Source of the DNA: Isochrysis galbana
Taxonomy: Eukaryota; Haptophyta; Isochrysidales; Isochrysidaceae
DNA length: 64,000 bases
Direction of reading: 5' to 3'
NCBI GenBank assembly: GCA_018136815.1
Contig: CM030944.1
Span: 2,767,834 to 2,831,833 of the forward strand
The notes below the pieces were generated by a model. It saw only the letters and a list, made by a program, of their open reading frames with translations. It did no database searches and was not told the origin of the DNA. The translations under genes were made by a program, and so were the position numbers. Of this stretch, positions 44,672 through 55,300 are shown one piece after another. Every line of letters begins with the position of its first letter. The stretch's first letter is position 1.

Positions 44672-45371
44672 TTACAAGGGGACGCAGTTTCCACCCTGCA
44701 CGACGCATCCCACCGAGCATTGCAGGCCGCCGAACTTCTTGCGCGTCGCCACACACTTAGTCGCAGCGGCCAGACCTTCTGCATACATCTCCCGCCAGAT
44801 CAGGTACGGGGGGCCAAAGAAGAAGACGGCGTAGAAGGCAACGAGAAAGATGGCGACAATGGTGCGAAAAGGCTGCCGATACTGCTTGTAGCTCTCGGCG
44901 TCGGAGACAAAGAACTTGTACAGGGGTCCGCGCGGAGGGAATACTCCCGCCTCGACTTGCTGCGAACAGTGATAAGGGAGCAGATGGGGTTGGATGGTCG
45001 GGGTATCGTCAAACAAGTGAATGAATTTGGGAGAGATGGAGGCCAGAAGGAAGGCAGGCCAGGCCAGGCTAGTGCTCGCGAAAGCGAGGGCGAGGACGCG
45101 GACGAGCGTGAGTGAGTAGGCGAGTCCACTAGAAGAGAGAGAGAAAGGCAGGGAGAGAGGGAGGGAGGGGAGAGAGGAGAGGAGAGAGGAGAGGCGCGCA
45201 AAGCCGCGAGCCTGCGTGCGGTGGCGTGGCTTGGCTCACCCCCGCGATGCCGAGAATGAGGGAGATGACAGTGAACCCACCGACGAGCAAACCCGTCAGC
45301 AGGTGTAGGCTCATCGGAGGCAAGCTCGCCATGAGCGGCTCGAGGAACTCCATCGTGCGCTCAGCAGGCAT
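44672..45371 (-). CDS. Small multi-pass membrane protein, two or more exons
   Basis: Exon 1 (45371-45240): MPAERTMEFLEPLMASLPP, then a membrane segment LLTGLLVGGFTVISLILGIA. A later exon (from about 45128 to 44672) has membrane segments LTLVRVLALAFASTSLAWPA and FRTIVAIFLVAFYAVFFFGP, a loop GPLYKFFVSDAESYKQYRQP, and a Cys-containing tail. GT and AG are present at both junctions, but the phases of these two exons do not match, so the acceptor is misplaced or a small exon is missing. No family recognised. Confidence 0.55.
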
Positions 45372-45429
45372 GGCGCGGCCAGATCGTGTCGGACCACCCG
45401 CGGTCGTGGCGTTGTTTCACCCACTCAAG

Positions 45430-45975
45430 GCGGCTCCTTTAGCTCTCCACCCCCCTCCCTCTCCTCTTCCCCCGTCTTCCTCCCCCCCCCCCCCTCCTGT
45501 GGTTCTCCTCCTCTGGTGCCCCGCCGCCCTCGCCTCCAATGGCTCCATAATCTTCCCGCCTCGCGCCTCGCGCCCCCTCTTAGTAACAGAGAGAGAAGGG
45601 GGGAGAGAGAGGGGGGGGGGAGAGTGAGAGAGTGGGAGAAAGAGGGAGAGAGGGAGAGCGGAGAGAGAGTGGGAGAGGGAGGGAGAGGGAGAGAGAAAGG
45701 GGGGGGGAGGGAGAGAGAGAGAGGGAGAGAGAGAGGGGGAGAGACCCAGATGTAGGAGTACTTGCACATGTACTCTCGTACGCAGATTCCCACGTGGAGG
45801 GAGACAGGTACTCTATACGTACACAGAAGAGCACAGATATATGCAGAAATGTACGGAGAGAGAGAGCTACAGAGAGAGAGAGAGAGTGAGTGAGTGACAG
45901 AGAGAGGGGGGAGGGAGGGGGAGAGAGAGGGGGGGGGGAGAGGGAGAGAGAGAGAGCGAGTAGATCTTACAACAG
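45430..45975. repeat. Long GA/CT-rich low-complexity tract
   Basis: C-rich to 45500, then (GA)n and GGGAGAGA words from about 45580 to 45755 and again 45860-45960. On the strand of the membrane-protein gene this is CT-rich leader sequence. Overlapping frames are artefacts of composition. Confidence 0.7.
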
Positions 45976-46539
45976 ATATAGAGGCCCTCAGAACCACCGT
46001 CCTCCTCGTCCCCCCTCTGATTCTCTCCTCCTAGACTTGAGTCCACCCACTTCTCTCGCAAGAAGAAGAAGACCTCTCGTCGCCGCAGCTTCCCTTCTTC
46101 TCTCGCGGGGAATTCCTCCACGAGAGAGAGCGGGGCCTCGCGCCCGCCCGAGAAGCCCCCGGGGGGCGCGGGCGCCCCCTCCCTCCCGCCCCTCCCCCTC
46201 CCCCCCCCTCCCCCTCCCCCCTCCCCCAGACCGCCCCGGAAGCATCTCGGCTTGTCGGCGTCGCCGAGAAGAACCGCCCCCCCCCCCTCCCCCCCCCCCC
46301 CCCCCCTTCCCCCCCCCTTCCCTGAGTGAGGGAGAGACTACTCTATTGTGTTGTGTGGAGAGGGGCCCGGGGGGCCTCAGCGCACCAAAAACAAAACGCT
46401 TCTCTGCGCCCCCCCCCCGGGAGGCGGCCGCTGCGCGCAGCCGCGCAGCCGGGTGCGGCTTGGCGAGACCTCTCATTTGGTCGCCTTCATCAGCATTCGG
46501 CTCTCGGCCAGCTGCGCCTCGTGATCCGTCCACGGAGGA

Positions 46540-46739
46540 GGGAGGAGCCTGGATAGGAAATACGTATTTACCGGTATTTGGCCAGAAGCCAAATACATAT
46601 GTATTTGGCTGTATTTGAAACGCGTCCTGGGTTGTAGGCCTCGAATGTATTTGAAATGTATTTGGCCGGGGGCCAAATACATATGTATTTGGCTGTATTT
46701 GCAGGCCCCAACACCGTATTTCCCATCCAGGGGGAGGAG
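46540..46739. mobile_element. hAT-like MITE, AAATACGTATTT type, perfect 8-bp duplication (copy F2)
   Basis: Element 46548-46731 lies between GGGAGGAG (46540-46547) and GGGAGGAG (46732-46739). The termini CCTGGATAGGAAATACG and CGTATTTCCCATCCAGG are inverted repeats with one mismatch. The interior contains AAATACATATGTATTTGGC twice. Confidence 0.85.
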
Positions 46740-46932
46740 GCGTTGGGCGTTGGCGTTGCTTGCGGGCGCGAATTGCCAATTGAGAGCGTCTCTGTCTCTG
46801 TTTTCGCTTTTTGCTTTTTGTTGTGCGGTCTGTGCGGTGCAAACACAAACGCAGGGGCATCATTAGCCTGCTCCCTTTAATAACGACTAGATCGTTCCAG
46901 TAGGGCGGTCAAACAGTGTTTTTAAATAAGGG

Positions 46933-47731
46933 GTAGCCCGGTCACTCACTAGGGGCTAGGGGGGTGCGAAGGGCACCATCGGTAATGGTAATGGGCAAAC
47001 GAGGACCTAAATGAGCTCCCTATAGGTTCTGGTGTCCTGGTACGAGAGATCAGCAAAAAAATCCGGGGTCCTCCGGCGAAATTTTCGAAAATTACTCAAT
47101 TTCAGGCCTCTGACGGCCGCGCACGAAATATACAACGGGCCCCCCAGCCATGTCCGCTCATCCGTCGTCGCGCTCGCCCTCGCCCAAGCCCGTCCTCCCG
47201 CCTTTCTCTGCTGAGGAGGTGGTCCAGCCCGCCATTGGCCACCCCCCAACTTCCGCCGCGCCTCTCGCCGCTTCCCTTCCGTCCCCTCTGTTCCCATCTG
47301 AGGTAGTGGTAACCTCGGATCCGTCAAACCTGGACTTGAGCCCAGGGCCCAGGGAGAATCCGAATCTGCACGCCTTGCGCGACCACGGCGAACATAGAAG
47401 ACGGTATATAGCGAAGAAGGCTCGTACTCGTGCCGAAATATTCATGCCAAAAGGCCTGAATACGACAATATACATATACGAATACGAATACGACACCAAC
47501 TTCGAACTGTTGCTGTTGCCGGGCGCGCTGCGTGCCCGTTTACGACGATGCATCCGGGTGGGGGACCGCACTAGGCTCTATAAGCACAGGAGACAGGAGC
47601 CACCCGGATGGTCACGTCGTCACGTCAATCGGGCAGGCCGCGCGCCGAAACCTCGTCGAAATCAGCCATCAACAGAGCCCTTTGAACGTCGACGTCTGAC
47701 GTCTCGGAGGAAGGCACCCTTTGGTTTCTAG
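46933..47731 (+). mobile_element. Element with TAGCCCGGTCACTCAC terminus and a Ser/Pro-rich ORF
   Basis: Begins TAGCCCGGTCACTCACTAGG and GGGTGCGAAGGGCACCATC. It then carries an AGAGATCAGCAAAAA / CCTCTGACGGCCG block shared with 50430-50699 (minus), then an ORF from 47150 (MSAHPSSRSPSPKPVLPPFS ... SEVVVTSDPSNLDLSP). The ORF's middle is repeated at 27.0 kb (minus). A relative of its start is at 56.8-57.2 kb (minus), and AACCTGGACTTGAG links it to 34.48 kb. Extent and class are uncertain. Confidence 0.55.
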
Positions 47732-48045
47732 AGGGTGCTCAAACTGTCAAACTGCAGCATGAACATCAAGGCCTCCTCATGCTGTAGAGAGCTCGGCCGA
47801 CATGCCGACATGTGCTTATTTTTTCAGTTGAAGAGCTCATTTGCTCGTTTGGCGTTTGGTCCGGCAGGGTAAAATAAAGTGTAAAGTACTCCTACTCCTA
47901 CTACTCCTACGTAATCGCAGTATTGTATTACTTTCGTCGCGCGGGGCGGGCGGGCGGCCCGAGCGGGGCGCCGCGCTGTCCCTCCGCCCCTTCGCACCCT
48001 TCGCACCGCCCTCCGCCTCGGCGACACGCCGCGCGCCGCGCGCTG
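47732..48045. other. 5' flank of the DHHC-like gene
   Basis: CCTACTCCTACTACTCCTAC simple sequence at 47891-47911 and a GC-rich leader. No other feature. Confidence 0.4.
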
Positions 48046-49407
48046 ATGACCGAGCAGCCAACCCTCTCGGCCCTCAGCCGTCGGCACAGTGCCGACGAAA
48101 TCGCACGGATTGCCTCACCGCAGTTGGTTGACGCGCCCCATTTCCCTCCGCTGCCTTGGCGTGCTGCACCCTGCTCGATCTACCGCTGGCTGATCTCACC
48201 CATGTTCCTCGTCGTCTTCGGCATTGTCGTCGCAAATTACCTACCGTACGTTCTTTGGACGCCGCACGCGACCGTCGGCGCCTGGGTTGCCGTCGGCGTC
48301 TTCCACGTGCTGCTCGCTCTGCTGTTGGGCTCGTACCTGATGACAGTCTTCACAGATCCAGGCACAGTCCCGGCTGATTGGAATGCAGCTGTTGCGGCGG
48401 ACGAGCGCCTCTCCGCGATGCATCGCTATTGTGAACGGTCGGGCCTATATCGCCCTCTCCGCAGCCACTACTGCTCCGTCACCGGGCGTGTCGTCCTCAA
48501 CATGGATCACTTTTGCCCTTGGGTGGTCAATACAGTAGGCTTTTACAACCGCAAATTCTTCGTGCTCTTTCTATTCTACACTCTGCTCACGTGTACGTGG
48601 GTGCTGATCACTTTCATCCCGACCATGTTCGACGCGCGTGCTCTTTTCATTCCGGCCCACGCTGGCAGCCGCCGTCACGGAGGGCTGAATGCCTTCACCC
48701 CCAACTACGGCAACGTGCCGTCGCCGCACTCGATCGCCTCGCTTGGTTGGGGCCCCACGCAATTCATGGTATTGATGATGGCTGTCATGCTGGACGTGAC
48801 TCTGATGCTCATGCTGCTGTGCTTCTTCTCGTTCCACGCGTCTATGATATGCAAGAATGAGACAACAATTGAAGGTGCTTGCTTGCCCTCATGGATTTGC
48901 TCGGGTGCTACAAGTGGGGGGTACCCTTACGTGGTCCCTTTTTGGCGATCGCTGGAGCAGCCGTTGTGTTCAGCCAATTACTCTGTGCAACCTAGTGTGC
49001 TCGCTGACCGCCGTATGCGAGAAAATGTGATCTTGCCGCAAGATGTCGCCCGTCTAGCGACGACTTTAGGTCGAATTGCATTCCTAATCCATGCCTGTGT
49101 TCACCTTTCCCGTTGATCAGGTACCTCACCTCAGTTCGATGTCGGGTTGGAGCGCAATATCGCCTCTGTGCTCGGTTCAGACCGCCGCTTCTGGCTCCTG
49201 CCGGTGTATGCAGGCGGCCCTCTCGGGGACGGCGTTCACTGGCCAGTGCATAAACTTCGGTGGTATGTCGCCGAGGATGATGATGAACTGCTTGATGATG
49301 ACGCAGAAAGATACGGCGAGCAACGTAGAGGAGCGAGCGATCAGGCAAAGCTATTGGAGGAAGGAGGCGCGTTGATGCATTATTCCAGCTGCGAGGACGA
49401 GGAATGA
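48046..49407 (+). CDS. DHHC-family protein S-acyltransferase with a degenerate Cys-rich domain
   Basis: Membrane protein expected to palmitoylate cysteines. Model join(48046-48874, 49121-49407), 371 residues, phases agree. Two membrane helices (SPMFLVVFGIVVANYLPYVL; VGVFHVLLALLLGSYLMTVF) precede FTDPGTVPADW, the DPG motif. Then comes the Cys-rich domain YCERSGLYRPLRSHYCSVTG with RVVLNMDHFCPWVVNTVGFY, two more helices (FFVLFLFYTLLTCTWVLITF; TQFMVLMMAVMLDVTLMLML) and the family C-terminus with TSPQFDVGLERN and FWLLPVY, then an acidic tail. The catalytic block is DHFC rather than DHHC, and several zinc ligands are lost (CxxC to CERS, SxCxxC to SVTG, NxCVG to NTVG). The catalytic Cys and the preceding Asp-His remain. 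Confidence 0.85.
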
Positions 49408-49477
49408 GGAGGGGTGGAGGTTAGCTTAAGTGTGTGAAAGGGGAAAGCTGATAATTTGCTTGGATAAAAATAATAAT

Positions 49478-50065
49478 CAATGTTATATCCTAGCCAACCC
49501 CACTAGCTAATTGGACATAACTTTTCCGTCCCGGAATCCCGCCATGCCTGACGGGCCAGGTGTCCGAGTGACACCGGGGGGTGGGGGCACTGCCCCCTCC
49601 CCTCGATATTTGTCCTCCCCCCAGTGCATGCACCGACCCCGCGCACCCCAGCGCGTCCTCTCCTCGAGTCCACGCTGGGGGAAAACCCCTTTCGGGTAAA
49701 AACAACGCGGGGCGGGGGGGGGGGGGGCACTCGTGAGATAGGAGCCCAGAAGCGCTAATCTCCCTCGCTAGAGCGAGTGGCCGCGGCGAGCCGCGGCCCT
49801 TCCCTCCTGGTTCTGGCGCCCCCGTCTTCTCTTACCCAAACGGGGCGAGAAGACACGCATCTGCCGGAGGGGAGAGCTGCCGCTCCCTCCTCCCCTCCCT
49901 CTTCCCTTTTCCTCCTCTCTTCCCTGCGGCGGGGGCCCATGGCGCGCGCCTGTGGCCCCTCCTCCGGTCCCCAGGTGGCCTGCAGGGGCCTGGGAGCACA
50001 GCTCAGGGGGCAGGTGAGGCTGGGGCATGGCCCTGGCCCCTCCTGCCTCTCCCTCGCTGGCGCTC
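49478..50065 (+). repeat. GC-rich dispersed element, 5' part (copy 5)
   Basis: Follows AATAATAAT with GTTATATCCTAGCC and matches 22757-23345 over about 590 bp (CTAGCTAATTGGACAT, GTGGCCGCGGCGAGCCGCGG, GGGAGCACAGCTCAGGGGG, CTCTCCCTCGCTGG), then diverges. Confidence 0.8.
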
Positions 50066-50429
50066 CGAGCCCCGCTTCATCAGGGCGGTGCCTGCGTCAC
50101 GCCATGCTTGCTCCGCGCTCTGCGCTCTGCGCCCTCTCATTCATACAAGCTGCGCATTGCCTCCGCGCCTTCACTGCCGCCTCTTCTCCCCAAGTGGCCG
50201 CGCCGCAGTCTAGGCCACTGAGCAAGAGCGCATTCGCATACTTCTTGCTTCTTGCGCCTCGCCCTGCCTAGCGCGGATTCCACTAGGAGCTGCATCACTG
50301 CATCAGCAGCCACGCAGCCACTTATGGGAGGCGGCTGGCGGGGCAGGTAGGGGGGGACCCTGAGGAATCCTTGGACGCCCAGGGGAGGTGGGAAATAGAA
50401 ATAGTGGTTGAAATGAGTGAGTGACCGGG

Positions 50430-50699
50430 CTATGTTTCGCTGCGAGAGGCGCGCATGAAGGCCATCGGTAAAATAATACCGGAGGGGGGCCTGAAATATA
50501 TTTTCGCACGGCCGTCAGAGGCCTGTGAAATCGGGTATTTTTCGAAAAATTTTCCGGGAGACCCCCGGTCCCGATTTGTTTTTGCTGATCTCTCATACCA
50601 GAACCTATAGGAGGGAGCGTATTTAGGCCTTCGTTTGCCCATATAACAGATGGTGCCCTCCGCACCCCCTAGTGAGTAGTGAGTGACCGGGCTAATACT
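50430..50699 (-). mobile_element. TAGCCCGGTCACTCAC-family element (copy 2)
   Basis: On the minus strand it runs from TAGCCCGGTCACTCACTACT through GGGCACCATCTGTTATATGG, GGTTCTGGTATGAGAGATCA and CCTCTGACGGCCGTGC, toward a second TAGCCCGGTCACTCACTCAT at 50437-50420. A 70-codon frame (FWYERSAKTNRDRGSPGKFF) crosses it. In the 46.9-kb copy this frame is broken. Confidence 0.6.
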
Positions 50700-50717
50700 A
50701 ATAGTGGTAGCCTAAAG

Positions 50718-50936
50718 CCTAGATGGTAGATGGGAAATGCGAAATGCGGTGTTGGAGCCTGCAAATTGCTGCAAATACAGCCAAATACATATGTATTTTG
50801 CCTCCGGCCAAATACATTTCAAATACATTCGAGGCCTACAACCCAGGACGCGCTACAAATATAGTCAAATACATATGTATTTGGCCTCTGCCTCTGGCCA
50901 AATACGGTAAATACGTATTTCCAATCTAGATCTAGG
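50718..50936. mobile_element. AAATACGTATTT-type MITE (copy F3)
   Basis: CCTAGATGGTAGATGGGAAA at the left and TTTCCAATCTAGATCTAGG at the right. The interior has AAATACATATGTATTT twice plus CATTCGAGGCCTACAAC shared with the other two copies. No clear target duplication, so it is older or rearranged. Confidence 0.7.
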
Positions 50937-51169
50937 CGAAGTGGTAGTGGCCAGGGGCCGCCTTAGGCCTTAGGCTTGCTGTGGGGCTTGGGGAGGGCTC
51001 TCGGAGCCACGGCCACGGCAAAAGGGGGGCGGGGACGCTCTGCGATGCAGGCCGCTCTGCGAAGCGCAAGTCTCTAGCCCTACCTAGCCCTAGCCAACTG
51101 CCAACTGTCCCTGGACCCTGTACTGTCGACTGTCGAAATTATTGTGGGTGCGTTTGTACTTTGTACTTT

Positions 51170-51662
51170 CCCCCCCCCCCCAAAGTACACGGGAGCGGAG
51201 ATAAAAGAAAACGCACCTCGAGTTGCACCGAGACTGACTGGCTTGCTGGCTTCGCGCACAGGGGAGAGAGAGGGGGGAGAGAGAGGGGGGAGAGAGGGGG
51301 GGGGGGGGGGCGGAGAGGGGGGGGGGGGGGAGAGGGGGGAGAGGGGTTGGGCGAGGGGGAAATGGTGGAGGGGGAAGAGAGAGAGAGGGAGGAGAGGGGA
51401 GAGGAGGGGAGGGAGGAGAGGGGAGAAGGGGGGGAGGGGGGGCGGGCGGCGGGTCGAGCGCCCGCCGAGCGGCGGCCGCCCGCCCATTTTGGGAGAGGGG
51501 CGTGCGGTCCAGGATGCCCACCCGCCGCCTTTCGCCCCTCTTCCCCCGCCTCTCCTTCCCCTTCTTGGCCACTCTTCCCTCGCTCGGCCGCCCGCCGCCG
51601 CCCCCCCCCCTTTCCCCCCCGCGCGAAGTCAGCGTGGCAGGCTAACGAAAAGGGGGGGATCG

Positions 51663-51696
<34 letters not shown>

Positions 51697-51926
51697 CCTG
51701 CTTCCCGCGGCCCTACCCCCCTCCCCGTTCTTCGAGTCTCTCCAGCGGCGGCTTGTGTTTCCGCGCGCTCGCTTCTCTCGCGCGCGGGAGAGAGAGAGAG
51801 AGAGAGGTCCAAACCTCCGCAGCCCCCCCCTTCTCTATTTCCCCCCTCCCCCCCCTCCCCGTCTCATCCCGAGGGGGGGGGAGGGGGGGCCTGGGCCTGA
51901 CTCTCCACGCTCTCCCCCACTGCTCT

Positions 51927-51987
<61 letters not shown>

Positions 51988-52090
51988 CAGCCCGTCACTC
52001 ATCTCTCCTGTTCTCGCCTCCCCTTCTTCTCTATTCCTCTTGCCTCCCCCCCCCCGCGCGCGTCTCTCTCTCTCACCAGACGCCGAGGGC
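51170..52090. repeat. Low-complexity GA/CT region upstream of the surface-protein gene
   Basis: (GA)n and G-rich up to 51440, then C-rich with (TC)n at 51665-51695 and (CT)n at 51926-51983. A long plus-strand frame (50981-52363) across it is compositional, not a gene. The last kilobase before the ATG at 52314 is mostly C/T on the coding strand. Confidence 0.7.
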
Positions 52091-52313
52091 AGGCTGAGCC
52101 CCCGCAATGGCGCTGCAGTGAGAGGTGTGTGTGAAGGGGGCAGTTTCCGCACCGACAGCGCGCGCGTGAGAGATCGAGCCAGCGAGCTGGCGTGTGCGCG
52201 CACGAGAGAGAAAGAGGACAGACAGACAGACAGAGAGCGAGCAAGTGAGCGAGCGAGCAAGAGAGCGAGAGGCGGGGCGGCATACGTAGCCGCAAAGCGT
52301 CTAGCCCAGCCAG

Positions 52314-55300
52314 ATGCTCGGTGCCCTCGCGTTTGCGTTTGCCGTCTCGGGCCTCGTATTTGACAAGAGCCTCGGGCCACACTACCGCTTTTACTTCACT
52401 TCGGTGCGCGGGCCGCTCAATAATCTGGGCGGCATCTCACTCACGGAAATCCGCTTCTATGACGTTGACGGCGTGCAGCTGCCTAACTCCATGATCCACT
52501 CTGTGACGAATGAGGGAGGGGACCACTTTCCTCAGGAGGTGCCCGGTTCTCTTGTCGACGGCCGACTCGACACCAAATGGCTCGACCTCAACTTTCTCTC
52601 TGCGGATCAGACGTCATCCCTCATTGTTGTTCTCAAGCCTGATGCGCCCGTGCCCAAATCGTACGACTTTGTCACGGCAATGGTGCAGGATAAGCGTGAC
52701 CCAACCGCGTGGTCTCTATCGCGCCTGACTGCATGCAATGATTGGTACCCGCTTGCGAGCGAGGAGGTGCTCAACCCGCCACTGGCGCGGCGAGTGCCCT
52801 ACTCGACCACAGCAGGCGACAGGTTCCCCATCGACGAGATCCCTCTCACGCTGGAAGAGATCACTGCATGCACCCCGCCGTCAGCACCGCCGCTGCCTCC
52901 TCAGGCACCCCCACCGCCCTCACCTCCTCCGCCCTCACCCCCCTCGCCCCCCTCGCCCCCCTCGCCGCCAGTGCCCCCGTCTCCCCCGCCACCACCCTCG
53001 CCGCCGCCCTCGCCTCCATCACCGCCCCCTACACCGCCCTCGCCCCCGGCACCGCCCTTTCCGCCACCAGCCCCTGCTGTATACCGGTTCATATTCGACC
53101 AGATCCGCTACCCGTACAAGGACTCAGTCCAGCTCTCGGAGGTCAAGCTATTTGGGCCAAACGACCCAGATTTTGAGAGGCCGCTCCCTGTGGCCTTTGT
53201 CACAGATGCCGGTGGCACGGGCCCTTCGCCAAATGTGCGCGAGTTTCCCAATCAGGTCATTGATGGCGACAACACAACCAAGTGGTTGCGTGATGGCATC
53301 GTGAGTGGCGGGCCGTGTGAGCTTACATTCACCCTCGCCGAGCCTTACTATGTCGAGGCGTACAGCTTCACGACGGCGAACGACAATGAGGGCCGCGATC
53401 CCACGCACTGGCGTTTTGGTGTCGTGAAATCCGATGGAAGCTTCGTCCAGCTCTCCGAGGTTACCCAGCACTTGCCACCTACTGGTTTTCCAGAGTCACG
53501 CTACTCCAGCTACGGGGTCTTCTACGCCATCCTCCCACCGCCTCCCCCCCTGCCCCCTCCTCGACCTGGGCTTCCGCCGGGAATCGGCGACGTGTCCAAC
53601 CGCGCTTTCAGCACCCTCGAATTCCACTTCACTGGGGTGCGCGGCAGGTTCGGCGTTGTGGCAGTGGACAATGGCATCGCACTGGCCGAGATCATTTTGC
53701 GTAACGTTGCCGGAGCTGTCATTGGTGTGATAAGTGCCACCGTGCCCGGCGGCAACTCCCCACTTGACGAGGGCCCTGAGAACCTGATTGACGGTGTCAT
53801 CACCACCAAGTGGTTCGAGCGGCGCACACCGACACCTGATGACCCTGTCGTCGTTCGAATGTACTTTCCCCAGGCTGTCCTCGGGACATATGAGTTCTTC
53901 ACGGCAGAGCAGCAGAAGCGCGACCCCACCAGCTGGATTGTATACGCTGTGGAGCCCAGCCTCACCGGCGGTGATGACCTTCTTATCGAACTTGCTCGCG
54001 AGGAGAACGTTCAGCCACCTACTGGGGAGGGCTCCCGCGGCGAGTCATACGGAGATTTCAGTTTTAACCGCCCGCCGATGGTCATGAGCCCTTCAGCGCC
54101 GCCGGGTGTCACCAATCCCTCGCCGCCGCCCGGCGTCGCTGGCCCATCGCCGCCGCCCGGCGTCGCAGGCCCATCGCAACCGCCCGGCGTCGCAGGCCCA
54201 TCGCAACCACCCGGCGTCGCAAATACCTCGCCACCCCCGGGCGTGTCCAACCCATCGCCCCCCCCCGGAGTGCGATACCCCTCGCCACCTCCGGGTACCG
54301 CAGCCATCGCTCCACCTCCACCCCCGCCAGATCCACCCTTTGCACCCCCAGGCTCGCTGGCTGTGCCGCACGGTGACGTCTTCGAGTTTCAATTTACGGA
54401 TGTTCGAACACCAATCAACGGTGTCTCGCTCGCAGAGATCCTCCTACTTGATGCGCGCGGCATCGAGCTACCAACCACTCAAGCGCTGGTTTTTGACATG
54501 CAGTCTGAGGACAGCCCGACTGGCCAGGGCCCTGAGAACTTGGTCGACACCTTAATCCGCACGCAGTGGACTGATTTGCGCACGCCGACACCGGAAACAC
54601 CCGTGCGCGTACGCGTCTTCCTTGCCCAAGAGTTTTGGGTCAATTCCTACACGTTTTGGCCAGCATTCACTAACCCGGAGCGCGACCCGAAATCGTGGCG
54701 CTTTGGTGTGGTGCGTGGCGCCGCGCGGCGCCGAGGCCGCGCTCTGAGCGAGGACAACTGGGGAGGAACCTTTCATCAGCTCACCACTGAGACGAACCAG
54801 GAGCCTCCGTACGGCCCCTATGGGTCGACATCGTCAACGCCCGTCCCGCCTGCTCCGCCGCCTCCGCCACCACCGCCGCCCGCTCCGCCCTCGCCGCCGC
54901 CCTCGCCACCAACGCCGCCCGCTCCGCCCTCGCCCCCGCCCTTGCCATCTTTCCCCCCGAAGGTGCCGGAAAGTGAACCGCAACACCCGCCGCCGCCGCC
55001 CTCGCCTCCGCCTCCGCCCTCGCCTCCCTCACCCCCGTCGCCTCCCGGGCCGCCGCCGCCTCCTCCCTCGCCGCCGCCACCACCACCCTCGCCGCCATCC
55101 CCGCCCGTTCCCCCCTCGCCGCCTCCCTCGCCTCCGTCCCCATCTCCCTCGCCGCCACCACCACCACCACCACCCCAACCCCCACCCTCGCCGCCCTCAC
55201 CACCAGCACCCCCGCCATCATCGCCCTCGCCGCCGCCACCCCCTCCGTCGCCGCCGATCCCTCCCGCACCACCGATGCCGCCTCCCGCGCCGCCGGAAGA

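Noticed and set aside
46265-46320. C-tracts as possible i-motif or G-quadruplex regulatory DNA
   Set aside because: At least eight similar tracts occur in this window with no constant position relative to genes; they look like slippage products.
50981-52363. A 460-codon frame upstream of the surface-protein gene
   Set aside because: It runs through (GA)n, G-tracts, C-tracts and (CT)n runs and yields only Gly/Glu/Arg and Ser/Leu/Pro homopolymers. Low complexity keeps the frame open; no domain is visible.
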